Shown piece after piece: positions 34,081-47,040 of a stretch of 64,000 nucleotides of DNA. The translations under genes and the position numbers were made by a program. Under the pieces are notes generated by a model that saw only the letters and a list, made by a program, of their open reading frames with translations, ran no database searches and was not told the origin of the DNA. Source of the DNA: Desmodesmus armatus (Eukaryota; Chlorophyta; Chlorophyceae; Sphaeropleales; Scenedesmaceae); assembly GCA_007449985.2 (NCBI GenBank), contig VIIQ02000621.1, positions 359,270-423,269 on the forward strand. Direction: 5' to 3'. Numbering within the stretch: the first letter of the stretch is position 1; every line of letters begins with the position of its first letter.

Positions 34081-37000
34081 CTACGTTGTTGCCCTGCTGC
34101 CGCTCTCAACTGAAGAACTTGTCCCTGTTGCCCCTGCCCCCGCTCTAGCAGCGTCTGCTCCTGCTGCCGCCAGTGCCTTGCACACCGGCCTGTGCTGATG
34201 CCATGCTGCACGCTGGCAGGCCCTCCCACAGTAGCGGGCTGTGCGGCATCCAGCACAGATGCAGCTGCGGCCACCCACCAACTGGCCCTCTGAGGGGCCA
34301 CACAAGTTGCTGCAGGCTGGGCTGTTGCAGGCATATGGGATGGCAAAGCAGGCCAGCACCCTGCCAGCTGCCTGCAGCTGTGACTGAGCCTCCTTGAGCA
34401 TTGCTGCAATGCTGCCTGTGTTGGACGGGTCAGCAGTCTGCAGGTCGCTGCATAAGGGTGGCAGTGCATCTGCTGGCCCCACAAGCTGCTGCTGTATATC
34501 CTGCAGCTGATATCCCAGGGCTGTCAGCTGCTGCACGGTGCCTGCTGCTGCCAGCCACTGCACCACACCTGCCAAGCTGGCTTGGATCTGCTGTATGCTC
34601 TGCGCAAGGACATGCCTGTGCATGAGCCACTGGACATGCTGTAAGCTGATGAATGGCCCCGCAGACTCCAGCCTGCTCTGCCAGTGCTGCACCAGCTTCG
34701 CAGCACCCCAGCAGCAGCGGCCAAGCAGCAGCAGCCATGGCAGTGCTGCTGTGCATGAGCCAGGTCCTGTAGTGCTGCTGGTACTGCTGCTGTTGCCGCC
34801 AGTCGCCAAACTGCTTTGGGTCAGGGCACTCTGCACCATGGAAGGGACTGCTGTGCTGACATTCTGCTGCTCTGTGCTGGTGCCAATTGCCGCCAAATCT
34901 GCCGCTGCGCCATTGATGCCACTGCTGCTGTTGCTACTGTACAGCTTGAGTATGCTGTACAGCAAGCCAAACAGCTGTAGAGCGTCAGGACTGCTCACAT
35001 CCCTTGCAGCAGCACTCAGCTCAACCAAGGGACCGCTGACGACCAGGACGGAGGTGTCAGACTGACGTCTCACGCGGCCCAGTAAAGAGGTGACCGACAC
35101 CAACATTCTGCTGGTGAGATCTTCACCATCCGGACTGCTTGCGGTTGCTGTCATTGCTGCTGCCGATGCCGCTATTGCCGACAGGCGCACACAATCCTGC
35201 AGCAGCTTGCAGCACGCAGCCTGCGGGACAGGCAGCTGCAGGATAGCCCCAGGAACGCTGTGCTGGCCCGTGGTGGCTGCTGCACAGCTGCTCAGCTCAG
35301 CTGCTGTGGCAAGTGCAGTTGCCAGCATCAATGCAACGTGCTGGCACAACCCCAAAAGCATGCTGTCACTGCTGCTGCTGTTGCTGCAGTCGCCTGTGCT
35401 GGGCTCCCTGCCACGGCACTCCCTCAGCAGCTGTTTCAGCACAGTAGCACTCAGCTGCACGACAGCTTTGTTTGTAGCCACAAAAACATCCCTATCCCTT
35501 GCAGCTGCGTGCTGCTCTGGCTGCGGGGGCTCCTGCTGCTGCATGACCATCTGCGCATGAGAGCACGCTAGAGCAGCAACCTCGCACACAGCCTCGCATC
35601 CTTCAAGCGCTGACAGCCTGTCAGGGGGCACACTGGACAGCCACTGGAGGCCGGCGGCTGCCAGTGACAGGTGCAGCGCTGCTGTCTGTGCTGACCCCTG
35701 ATGCAGAACAAACTGGCCAGCCATCGCTTGGTTGCCCCAGTTTTGCAGCAGCACTTGGTACCCTGTCAGCTCTCAACTGACGGACCGCAGAAAGCCTGAG
35801 GGTCCACCATCGACTTCATCTGCTCCCAATTCTAGCCGGTATGCCAGCCACAGCCCCACCTCCCTGCTGCACCCAAGCTGCTCAAGCATGCTGCTGTATG
35901 CAGCGGGCAAGCTAGGCGCGAGGGCCGCAGGCAGCCACTGCTGCCTTGGCACTGTGCTGCTGCAGGCAGGGGACAGCTGGCCGTGCTGGCGGCTGCTCCC
36001 TGCAAGCCTACTGCTGCTGGTGGTGGTGGTGGTGGTGCTGCTGTTGCAGCTCTTGGTGGCTGTGTCACTGCCTTCTGCTTGCTGTATGGACTGTGTCAGC
36101 ATAGGGACCAGAGGGTTCAGGCAGCACCACTGCAATGTAGCCTCGGCTTGCAGCACTGCTAGCGCGTCAGCCTGAGTGTCTGCATAGGTGCTACTGTTGC
36201 TGCTGGCACCGCTGTCACTTGTCCCCTGGTCAACGACCTGAAGGCCCTCTATCAGAGTCATAGCAGCGGGAAAACAAGCGGCTGCCATTCCCCAGGAGCT
36301 ATCTAGCAAGCCCCCAGCCACGCCTGCCGCCCTGCTTGGGCCAAAGCAGTGCTGACATACTGCAGGCTGCTCAGGGCAAGCTGCATACCTGGCAGCAAGC
36401 ACTGCCGCCCTGCTGCGTGGGCTGTGAGGAAAGACGGCTGCAGCCTCTTCAAGCTGGCCACTATGTGCCACAGGTTGGCAGTTGCATGGCACATGCGCTC
36501 TGCTGCAAGCATACCTGGGCCTGAGTGCTCGTAGGGGCTGCTGCTGTAAAGTCCTGGCTGCCTGCTCAGCTGTGCAGGGAGCTGCTGCAGGAGGCCAGAC
36601 TGCTCGATCTGCTCCCACAGCACGGCCGTTAGGCCGCTGCCGCTGCTGCCGCGGTTGTCAGTGCCTGCTGGTAGTGACGGCAGGCTCCTGAATGCATGCA
36701 ACAGCAGCAGCCCTGCCATGCGCTGTGCTGGATTGGCCACCGTATGCTTGTGCGATGTTATGAGCTCAGCACATGCAGCTAGCACCATGAGCGGTGCCTG
36801 CAGGACAGCACGGGAACATGAAGTCATAGATGAGAAACCCTCAAACCCCTGCCAGCTATAGCTGAGCTGTTTCTGAAGGGTTACATAGTAGGGTTGCACT
36901 GTGATGCTGTGAGTTTGACCACTGCCCTTGAGGTGCTGACTTCATCAATATGGGCACACACGTAAACATCACAGCACAGTACTACTGTAGTAAAATCCAG

Positions 37001-37273
37001 CAATTTACACACTTGCAAAGGGCTGCCAGTTTCTGGCAAGAACGCCTCACAGTCCCTGAATGCGCTCACCTTCTTCTTCAGCAGCTGCTTCCATGTGGCA
37101 TGCGGAGATGCCAGTTGATTTACCAAAGCTTGATCAGCCCTGTGAAGCTGTGCTTCCGAGGTGGCGGGCAAGCTGTGCTGGTTGGGGTGTGCTGCAGCAT
37201 ATGCCTTGACCTCCGCAAGTAGCTTAAGCACGCTGTCGTACTCCTTTAGGGCCTGGGCAGTGCTGAGCAACAT
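34081..37273 (-). pseudogene. MYND-type zinc-finger protein gene with two frame lesions
   Basis: Exon 1 runs 37,273-37,070 from ATG (MLLSTAQALKEYDSVLKLL.. ..WKQLLKKK) to a GTGAGC donor. Exon 2 starts at 36,872 after CCTTCAG, in phase. The body is a long Ala/Leu/Gln-rich helical region with Ser/Thr/Asn runs. The C-terminus holds a MYND finger, roughly CNSPACSNLCG ... CAGCRTARYCGRACQ ... WHQHRPVC, giving the C4-C2HC pattern that usually mediates protein-protein contacts. The frame shifts by one base near 36,300 (..GRQAWLG to ..LDSSWGMAAA, next to a G-run), and a single in-frame TGA stands at 35,773-35,775 with coding-like sequence on both sides in the same frame. Neither fits an intron of normal length. 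It may be a decaying gene, or the lesions may be assembly errors. Function unknown. Confidence 0.7.
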
Positions 37274-40200
37274 CGTGAGCACCACAGTTCACCTGCATGC
37301 AACGGGTGTGAAGCAGTTTGGGCAAGGTGCGGCAAGCCGGGACTGCAGCTGCAGCATTTGCAGACTTAGGCATGCTTCAGCAACAATGCAGAGATTACCT
37401 GGTCTGACGAAGATGTGACACTTGCAACTTGATCATGCACCTAGGAGGTGTGCTGCAGGCCAGAGACGTCTCTGCTGTCGACAGCAGCAGTTCGGTGGGA
37501 CAACGTGCGTTGCCTCGTTGGAGTCTGAAACCGAACCCAACGACAATCCCTTGCAATACTTCATGTGTCGTGCTTCCTCTCCATTTCCTGTGTATGCACA
37601 CGGCCGTTACACCCGTCGTCGGAAATTTGCCGTTATCAGAGCGTCATGTGACATGAAAAAACGATGGAGAAAACTCACACAAACAACGAGCGTTGCCGCA
37701 AGAGATGATAACGTCTGGGGTGGGATCCGACGAGGCAATGCATCTCGTCGCCCACCACTGCCCTTGTCTCTTTCGCCCGCAGCGCACCTCAAAGGGGCAT
37801 GATCAGCTGAAAGTATTGAATTGTTTTTAACTCAGGTGATGCATAGTTGCTGCCTCGTTGTTGAAGCATACTGGTAGGTCTGCAGCACTAAAATGAAGAA
37901 CAGCAGCAGCAGCAGTTACGGTGTGCGCGAGCGCCATGTCCGCCCAGGGCTTAGCACCCCCTTCACACACCCCTTCACACCCTGGTCACCCAGTTGTGAA
38001 GGGTAGGGGCTTGGTTCACGAAGGTTCCGCCGTGTAGTGGTACTTTCTGAGGCATCACAAGCTTCAGGCGTGACTAGGCTAGTGGGTGTGGGATTTCCCG
38101 GATTAAAAAGGCAAGTAGCTGCCCAGAAGGCTGGACAGTGAGGCCGTTGCCACATGCCAACTTGCGCAGTGACTGTCTGTGCAACAGGTCTTTCTGCATG
38201 CAAAAGGTGACGCTGGCGTCAGGGTATCCTGTCTGGTCAGTGCTCCTACAGCCATTACTGTTACTGTTACTGTAACATGGTTCAGGCTGAGCCTGAACAC
38301 CCCGTAGGGAGCCAACGAGGCTCATGGGGTACACCGTCTTGCCGTGAGTGGCTGTAAATCTGGAGGGTTTGTGTGCAGCAAACCCTTGCTTCAGGCCCTG
38401 ACGGTCAGATTGGCAGTGTCACTCTCATTGGTGTAGAGCCCACTCCTTTTCCAGCTTGTGTTGCCCAGTGGGTTGCATTCGATATCAAATTCGATACAAT
38501 GCTGCGCTGGCACCCACTGGGTCAGTGTCATGCCACGCCACCACTCTTTGCACCTCCCTGTGGTTTGCATTACACTGGCTTCAGGCTCACACTGGTACAG
38601 GACGAAGCTGAAGAATAATGAGAGTGTTAGCATTGTGCACTGTTGTCGCTACAGTCAATCTGCATTCGAACCTGATGGTCAGCTTGTGCCACACAGCTTG
38701 TGCCGCACAAGCTGTGTGGCGATGGCATCACCACTCTGGTGCAAACACCATGCAGTGCTCGATAGACTTCTCATCTCACAAAGCAAGTCTAGAGAGACAC
38801 TGCCCACATAGCGTGATGTTTCACAATATACCAGGGGTCAGCCGCAGCCAATGCACTGGGGTAAGACGGTACCTTCGTATGCATGTTCAACTCAACACGC
38901 TCAACACATGCGCCACACAAAATTTGGTAGAACCAGGAGTATTTTGCAGCCCTCGACCACAACACAATGTCAAGCTTGCAATTGTGATCCTTCTTGCACA
39001 GCAGCCTGCCCTGCCAGTGTAGGGACACAACCTGCAAGCCACACTTGGCCCGAGAGTATTGAGGGCCAGAAATACAGGCAACTTCCGACAGATTGCCGGC
39101 ATATATAGTCACACACGGCGCTCTATTAGCTGCAGTGATCAAGCATCAGCTGCCGGCACATGTCCAGAAAAAAATCACTCACTAGCCCAGCAGTGCTGCA
39201 CCCTTCTCCTCAGCCTCTGGGCTGCCAGCGGGGGAGTTCTCAGCTGCCAATGCAGGAGCCGCATCAGGGTTGGAGCCTGCAGTGTAGCATGCAGGGAGGG
39301 CAGCAGCAGTAGCAGAGGTCAGCAGGAGCATTAGAAGTCTCGTGTGCCACGTGTGAGCACAAAGCCGTGCAGCTTGCAGTTTCACATACCCTCACAAGCT
39401 GGGTGGGCGTGCATTGTTGCTGGACGGAGGGGATGCAGCGCATACGAGTGACTTCACCCCTGGAGCTGCGATGTCACCCAGCCCCTGACTGTGCAGGAGG
39501 TGAGCCTTGGAAGAGGAGGCAGGCGGGTGATGTTTGGAGGGGCTTGCTCAGGGCCAGCTGTGGCAGCTTGCCTGTGGCGCCCAGCCCTGCTTTTCAAAAC
39601 TACGGTAGCCAGTCAAACAAGCACGTGCTGACTCAGCGCACTCCACAACTACACAAGTGTTGTAGTAACCAAAAAAAAGGTGTTGTAGTGGGTGTCTTGT
39701 GTGCAAGGTATTGACAGCGGGCGTTAGCCGCTCAGCCAGCGTGAGCTTGTCGCTACAAGCAAGCTTGTCTGTTGCACTGAAGTGGCACTCAAAACTGCTG
39801 CCCAGCTGTGAAGCTGTCGTTGCGCTTTTCGTGTGTACGCAGCTGTCTGCCCTCACCCCCCCCCTCGATGTTGGCGATTAGTTCCTGGCAAGTGCGCCAT
39901 GTGAGATGCTGTGACCCACGACAGCGGCGTGGGCAGCGGGAAGGACCGCGCCAGTACGGCGGCTGATGCTACTGCCACAGGGAGCAAAATCAGCGCGCGT
40001 GGAGAGCATGCATGGGTGTCGTCTAACCTTTGCCTGGCTGCTTGCTGCTGCCATAAGCATTGCTGTAGTGACATTGCTGTTGTGACACTAGCTGCTTGCA
40101 GCTCCTGTGATGGTTCCTGCTCGCCTGCAGTAATTGAGTCCTGAGTGCCAGGCTTCCCAGTCTATGCTGGAGGATGGACACTAGTATTACACCCATGGCA

Positions 40201-40999
40201 TGAGCCCACCCCTCCAGCAGCAGAAGCAGCAGCAGCTCCTGGAACTCCTGGGGCCTCTGGGGCTCTCGCAGTACCCACTGAGGTGCAGCAGGTGACGTTG
40301 GGCATGGGTAGGGACCCCGGCTTGGGGACGGGGAAGTTTGACCTTCGCTGTGCTGACTTGCCATCACACTTTTGTAAGGTGGGTACAGCCTTGGCTGTAC
40401 ACTAGCTGCTCAACTATCTGCCTGCAAGGGGCAGCCAGCTTGAAGCACACGCAGCAACAGTGTACTGCGCGAACATTTTTTGTGCACTCCGGGCCTGCAA
40501 TTTGTCAGGATGGCTTGTATGAAGTGTCTTGCAGCAGGTACTCTGCACGCACCAACATGTGCACCTCTCCGAGAGGTCAGTGACTTGTGCAGGGTGTGTG
40601 TCACTGGGTGCAGCAGACGCAGCTGCAGCGTCTGCTGGCCAAATCACACCAGCAGAGGTGACTGGAGCTGTGGTGTGTTCCGGAACGGGATCCCTTGGAG
40701 GGTGGGGCCAGCGCGTGTGTGCAGCACGGCAGTGACCGCTGGCAGTTTGATCAGGCCCTGCAGCTGCTCGTGATGATGTACAGGGAGCGCTGACAGGTGA
40801 GGTGCCTTTGACATGCACTTCCATATGCACTACGACAAAATACAACATGCATATGAGAACCTGTGGCAGTGATGCCCAGCTGTCACTACAGTGATACCCC
40901 GATTTAACGTCACCCTCGGGACAGGTCAAATCTGCGGTAGAATCGCCACTGTCGGGGTAGCAGTTTTGCGACGCAGCTGGTGTCTGCGCCGCAGAACTG
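37274..40999. other. Long region without a recognisable gene
   Basis: No domain-bearing frame found. Weak signs: a minus-strand hydrophobic leader-like frame at 39,182-39,330 (LLMLLLTSATAAALP), a TATA-like ATATATAG at 39,099-39,106, and a short plus-strand frame with KSHQQR and DQALQLLVMMY near 40,640-40,790. The last looks like a broken exon. None is enough for a gene call. Confidence 0.4.
38255..38310 (-). repeat. Copy of a short interspersed element (3' end), minus orientation
   Basis: Contains the near-palindrome TTCAGGCTGAGCCTGAA followed by ACACCCCGT, next to a TGTTAC-type hexamer repeat. It is the reverse complement of the insertion at 51,596-51,664. In minus orientation it reads ACGGGGTGTTCAGGC ... 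then an (ACAGTA)n tail. The full element may extend further upstream on the minus strand. Confidence 0.6.
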
Positions 41000-41180
41000 C
41001 TGTTGTGCTGTGCTTCTTGAGCAAAGGCGCAAAGAGGTGGGGACGTTGCAACATCGTCCAGCCAGATACATCAAGTGGACCCTGTGTTTTGCACCTCATT
41101 GATAAAACAAGCATGCGCACAGCAAATGCAAACACCATTGCGGCCTGAACATGCCTCCAGAGGCTAGCGACTCCTACCCA
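41000..41180 (+). repeat. Dispersed repeat, copy B
   Basis: Matches 20,437-20,600 in order and spacing of several words (GTGCTTCTTGAGCAAAG, GTTGCAACAT, TTTGCACCTCA, CTCCTAC). Its right part also matches 49,215-49,300 (AAACACCATTGCGGCCTGA and AAACAGCACTATTGCGGCCTGA). The match to 49.2 kb may be part of the oxidase duplication. The match to 20.4 kb cannot be. Confidence 0.55.
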
Positions 41181-42118
41181 TCAGTGCGGCAGTGGGCGTG
41201 ACAGTGCTGGCCAGGAACAAGAAGAGCCGTGCCTGGCCAGGAGGAGTGAGGTGGTGTGCTCCTTGCACGGTGGGGCTGCTGTGTTCAAGCCAATGCCACT
41301 GCCACACTGAGGGCTGTACAGAGCCACAACACAGCCAACATATGCCTGGTCCCATCATGAGCGGCTGCCGGTTGTTGCCGGGCCCCTTTCCCGGCAGCTT
41401 GCCCCGATGCACACACAATATGGGACTCAAAACCCTAGTGGTTGTGCTATAATCCCTCATGTCCAGCGCCCCGTACGAAGTGATCTGGGGTGTCATCATG
41501 TTACACAGAAGGGTCATTGCGCCAAAGCATTGCTTAGAAACAAATCTACCCAGGTGCCTCAAACAGCACCACCAGACAAAAACTGGGAAAGCTTTGCAGC
41601 TCCCCAGTGTCTGGGTCAGTTGTGGCCGCTCAACAGCAAATGCATCAACAACAGCACGGGACTGACTGCCATGCGCATGGCCTGCATGCAGGCGACTGAT
41701 CTGGGGTGTTGCAGGTAAAAATCTTGCTGGGCTTCCCCGACCAATATCATCCTTCGCCGACCAATATCAGCTTTTATTTTCCTTGTGGCCCCGCTTGCTT
41801 ATCAGCCAAATTCGAAATCGTGTTACGCGGCGGTTGAACCGCGCGCGCAGGCGGTTGGAATTCGAGCCGCACTCCGATCCGAGGTTTCGACCAAAAACTA
41901 GGGTTCCAGGCGGTTGTGCGTCGGAAGGTCAGGGCCACACGTTGTTTTGCAAGCCGCAGGACAGCACTGTTGTCACAATTTTGGTCCAGGCCGACTATGC
42001 TAAGACTGTTACTGTGATCCTAGCTCTTGTTGGCCGTGGCAAGGGGCAGGTGTGATCATTCTACCACTGATCAGACCACAACAGCAGCATCTCGGATATT
42101 CTGGTTTGCTCTGTAGAC
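41181..42118 (+). repeat. 5' flank of oxidase copy 1, duplicated at about 49.3-50.0 kb
   Basis: Shared with the copy 2 flank: the GTGGTGTG..CACGG stretch, ACTCCGAT(C)C.AGGTT, GACCAAAA.(C/T)TAGGGTTC, GCAAGCCGC.GGACAGCACTG and ATTTTACTGTGATCCTAG-like sequence up to the ATG. The duplicated unit therefore includes the promoter region. No TATA box stands out. Confidence 0.6.
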
Positions 42119-45100
42119 ATGGCCCGCTCTGGTGCTGCAGCAATCCTGCTGCTGTCAGCCCTTGGGCTTGTGGCAGCCCTTGGGCATGATGCAGCACCTC
42201 AGAGTGGTGGTGGTCGACACCTGACAGCCCACCCGACAGCCACTTACACAGCTGCCTACCAGTTCATTTCATGCTCACCTGGCCTCCAAGAGACACCTGC
42301 CACCACCCAAGAGGTTGCAGATGTTGTCACTCAGCTGTACAAGACAGCTCAGACTGGCACGCCAGTGACACTTCGCGTGTCACGCCCCCACTTCCACAGC
42401 ACGGCAAGCTTCGTCTGCCCCATTGGCCCTGGGGCCCCTCTCGACGCCTCACAACCCAACACGGCAGGCAGCGCGCCCACCATCGAGGTTGGCCTGTTGC
42501 AGAACAAGCTGAACAAGGTCCTGGCTGTTGACGCAGCAAAGTACACCATGCGGGTGGGGGCTGGCATGACCATCTATGAGCTTCTCCAGGAGGCCACAAA
42601 AAACGGCTTGGGCTTACAGGGGGGATATGCAGGAGTAGTACTTGGGGCACCAGTGCCTCCTGCCAGATATCGAATGCATCCCAAGGAGGCGGTGGCTGGC
42701 ACTCCTCGGGTGCTTTTATTGCTTGCGCTGTGTGGGTACTCAAGCAGCTCCTAAGTGGGTGGTGCCTATTGGGCCATGCGCATGCCATGCATGCCATGCA
42801 TGCATGCATGCATGCATGCATGCATGGACATGAGTTCAGGTGTCAGGCACCATGTTCAAGTAGTTGTTCATGACCAAGACACTCCTTTGCGCAGGCAGTG
42901 CCATTGGTCAGCGTCCCACCTACAAAGATATCACCATGCAGACTGACTGCTGGTGCATGCAATCGTGCTCAAACACACTGTCTTGCTTGCTGCGCAGCTT
43001 GTCACCGCTCCAGCATATGCTGGACTCACTTTGGGTGGGGTGTTGGCTACATCTGCACATGGCGCAGGTGTGTGCTTTGACATGCATGTCATCAGGCTGC
43101 TTGTGCACACTGTGCCGTATCCCTGGTGCACATACTGTAGCCTACATACTGTTGAAGTAGGGTGTCAACTTGGCAGTCCACTTGCACGACCACTGTTGGA
43201 CTGACTCAGTGCTAGTAGCATGAAGTGCCAGAGTATGTGACCATGCATGTCATATGACAACATCGAGCTGCTGTGTTTGACCCAAATTTGGTGCTGGTGC
43301 TAGTAGCGCTGGGGATGGTTTGGGAGTTCGTTTGTGCAGACATGTGCCTGTGCTCAGCATCGTGTCTGCTTTTGGCTGGATTGTGCGGCGCATGTGTTGG
43401 TGTCATGATGCAGGTGACAGGGCCCCCAGTACCCTTGCTGACACAGTCCTCGAAGTGACCTGGGTTGATGGCACCGGAAAGGTCCACACTTCCAAGAAAG
43501 GAGACCCCGAGTTCCCAGCATTCAATGGAGGCCTGGGTGTGTTTGGTGTCATGACAGAGCTGCTCATCCACATGACTCCCACAAGCAATACAGAGCTGAC
43601 CACGTTCAAACAGCAGCACGACACCAACTTGGCGGCTGACATTGCTGATTTGCTGAAGGTATGTGCAGTACAGGGTCGGCCTGCATCGCAGTGCTATCAT
43701 GATGGCAGGCACATGCCTAAGGTCTGGTGAACGAGTAGACACCTAAGAAAGAGCGCATGCGGCACCCGCCCATCTTCCCTGGATGCTCGGAAATGTCACC
43801 TTTGCCAGGCTAGTATGCTCAACACTCAGCCTGCGGTAATGTTGGTGGGTCCACACCAAGTTCAACTCAATGGCACTGGTTCTGCCCACCACTGAGGGGG
43901 TGATGAAAAGGCAGCAGCCACATGCCCTGCCAGCCCAGCAGTAGAACTTTGAACTATAGTCTGCGCACTAGCTAGTGTGCAGACTGGTGACTGGGTGCTC
44001 AACCGCATGCTGAATACAGCCAGCTGCAGGCAGCGAGCGCAACATGCATGCTGCATTTTGGTGAAACTGCTCCAAGCAGGCTGCAAGTTTTTGTTACACC
44101 TGTCTACGCTTGCCATGCCTTGATGTTGTGCAGGACTCTCCACACATGATGATACTGTGGAGACCAGATGCCAGCAGCTACAAGGCCTTCCGACTCCGCG
44201 AAGCAGCTGCCGACGCTGCTGTGGACACAAACCCTGCCATTGAGGTGTCTTTAAACCCCAGCACCCTAGCAGAGCGTAGCCACGACATGCCCTTCCAGCT
44301 GTACAACACTGCGCCCCGCGATGATTCACTTTTCTACGCCATGCTCTGCCCTCAAGTGGTGAGCCTTGGAAGCGTTTGCGGCTTGTGCTGAGCGGTACTT
44401 GCATTTGTACCTTGCACTTTGTGTTGGAAGACTGCTCACAAGCATACGTAACACAGGCAAACAACCGTGTGCATCCACAATAACAATGAAGTAGTCTCCA
44501 ATGACCATGTTCATGGTGACAAGTTGCCGCAGCTAGATCATGTGTTTGAAGCAGCCAGGAAACTGATGTTTTGAGGGATGCAGCCATTTGTGGATCCAGC
44601 TAGCTCTGGAGGTAGCCAGAGCCAGCCTTGGGCTTGGCTGTGTCTGCAATTGCGGCACCACAGGCAGCCCAGACATGATACCCTGACATCAAACACGATT
44701 GCTTCCCACTATGGCACGCTGCCAGCAATGATTTGCTTCTGTGGATGCACATGATACGGCACACAAAGCGACGTCCCCTCCTGATTCTGCTGCGTGTTGG
44801 TGCGGTTTTGCATGTCTTGCAACAGAAGCAAAGGATGCTGGCGACGACCTGGGCATCTGTGGGTGCTGGTGCATCTGCCAAGCGACTTGTGAATGTGACA
44901 GCCCCGACCAATCAGCTGCTGGCTGGAGAGTGTGGTGACCACTGTGTGTGGAACAGCGCCAACCAGATACGAGGAACCTACATGGATATGGGTGAGTGTT
45001 TGCATTGGACACGGCATTGCTGTTGAGGCTTGGCCAACAGCATGGTGTGTGTGCAGCACCAGGCAGGGATCACCTCCGTTTCCAGTGACAAGCGGGGCTG

Positions 45101-47040
45101 GCTTTGCTGTGTGGAAGTGTGAGGACCGGGTTGACAGGTTAGGCGTGTGTTTTCTGTTCCAGCCTGACGTGCTTGTGGCCCTGTCCCCTGTGGTGAGCAG
45201 CAGCCGGGGCAATGCACATGATGCACCCTTTGTGCAAAAGCATGGCATGCAATGCATAGTTTACACATGCCGAGGTCTTTCACATCGGCTCACACTGCTC
45301 ATGGTTGCTGTTGAATTTACCGTCGAGTTTGACCAGCTTGGCGAGTGGATAGCAGCTGTCAAGGCAATCTATGAAGAGGATCTCTATGAGGGCGGGACCA
45401 AGAGGTGTGCACCAGAACAGCTGTGCTGTGGCAGCGGCTGGATGATAGGGTCTCAATAGCTGTGTTGCACAAACATTACCTGCACCATATGGAGCACGTT
45501 TTGGGCAGCATCTGCATTCAGGGGTCTGCTGCACAACCTGCACGGGGTCACCGCTCTGGTGGCAGGGTGACAGGGCCACATCCACCAGAAGGGATGAACT
45601 ACACATGTGGTGTGATCTCTTGTGACCGACACCAGTGTTGTGCTGTGGTGCAACATCACTTCCAAGGGCTTCATTGCTTCCGGCTCTTACTACAGCGCAG
45701 GCCAGCCTGACATGCGCTTTGCATCCCCTGCTAAAGATACAGATGATTCTCTTCACCTGCATGCCTTGTGCTGGCATTACCTGCTGCAGGTACCGCTGCA
45801 TGGGACCTGGCTTCATATGGATCCGGTTTGGCGCCCCCTATGATGGTGTGACCGCTACCACTGCTGGCTTGAAGCGCCCTGTGTACCTTCAGACAACCTG
45901 GGTGCGATCACGCATTGCCCCCGACTACCCCATGAGACACCAGTTTGTGGCAGACCTCATCGAGGAGGTCACCCTGTGCAAGTAAGCAGCCTGCTGACAT
46001 GCATATGACAGGGCAGGCTGTGTGCTAGTGAAGCATCTGGTTTATCTTTCTAACAGACCACTACCTGGTGGCTTGGATGCTGCCTCTCTGGACATAATTG
46101 AACACTAGAGATAGAGTCGTTGTCAGAAGCAGCTGGACAGCCCAAGCCAGCACTTGTAATCAAAACATCACCTGTGCTGCCACAACTGCTCACTGCACAG
46201 GTTCAAGGGCAGGCCTCACTGGGGCAAAAACTCTGACCGCACCTTCCTGCACCCCCGGTGCCCCATCGTCCCACGCTACCCCAAGTTTGACACCCTGCTA
46301 GGCCTGGCCAAGCAACATGACCCCTCGGGCATGTTCAGGACACAGCTGTTTGACCGCATGGTGGCCCAGGGCAGCGCCAAGCCCTTCCCTCAGTGCACGT
46401 GCGTGGGGATGCTTGGGTTTGTGTGAACAGACCACGTGCAATGCAGAGCTTTGCACTGAACTGTATGGATAGGACTTGGACAGGCTGCCGCATGTGGGGC
46501 TCATCATAAGGCTCATCATACAGTACAGATGTGTGTTGATGGCAACATCACCAGCTACAACATGATTTTGCGGCATTGGCTGCATAAGAATGTTGGCATT
46601 CATGCAGTTTCTGGGCTTGGAGTGCGCTTCTACTGACCTTTGCACCCTGCAGGGGGCACACGGCTTGTCGCAGACTGATGCTGGGCATCTTGTCTAGATT
46701 ATTCACTGAGGACACATTCTGTATGGCTTGGTGTTGAGCTGCCTTGTGTGTTTGCTGCAGGCCCCAATCAAAGTGCTACTGCAGTGCCGACTCCCACTGC
46801 CGGCCTGGTGAGAAATGTGTGCCATCCCGCGCGTTCCCTGACTACAAAGTCTGCAAGCCAACCGATGACAAGGATCACCCCGGCAGCATGATTATACGCC
46901 AGGTGTTCGGATTGAGTCAGTCATTGGTTGTGCGCGGCATATTTTGTCTTGCGTCCGTTGTGTGTGCCCTAGTGTGCTGTACCAGGCTCACTGCTATTGG
47001 TGGCCCACCCACTTCTGCCAGCCATAAGAAATTCGTGTAG
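42119..47040 (+). pseudogene. Secreted FAD-linked lactone oxidase (gulonolactone/arabinonolactone oxidase family), copy 1, splice sites damaged
   Basis: Exons by comparison with copy 2: 42119-42619, 42998-43067, 43414-43658, 44134-44358, 44826-44991, 45314-45404, 45790-45981, 46201-46398, 46761-47040. Signal peptide at residues 1-22 (ARSGAAAILLLSALGLVAA). The FAD-binding half holds RVSRPHFHSTASFVCP, where HS matches the covalent-FAD His motif, and LTLGGVLATSAHGAG. The C-terminal half holds WIRFGAPYDGV, then GRPHWGKNSDRTF and DPSGMFRTQLF, the family's HWGK signature. A six-Cys tail follows (KCYCSADSHC..). Such enzymes oxidise aldonolactones using FAD and O2. Damage: the exon 1 donor GT is replaced by GG through a small deletion (a GTAGTA donor 15 nt later could keep the frame), and the exon 6 acceptor CAG is TTG. 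The stop seen in copy 2 is missing, so the frame runs 43 residues into foreign sequence. Confidence 0.75.
42781..42830. repeat. (ATGC)n microsatellite in intron 1 of oxidase copy 1
   Basis: CATGC tetramer repeats, eight or more units, in the first intron. Copy 2 has only CATGCGCATGCAGCAAGCATG-like sequence at the same place, so the expansion came after duplication. Confidence 0.9.

Noticed and set aside
36360..36395. 29-bp intron (GTATGC..TGCAG) to explain the MYND frame change
   Set aside because: It is too short for a spliceosomal intron, and the frame shift lies further downstream, near 36,300.
45163..45193. Extra exon (after CTGTTCCAG, ending CCTGTG-GTGAGC) in oxidase copy 1
   Set aside because: The sequence is not conserved at the equivalent place in copy 2, and including it is not needed for phase.
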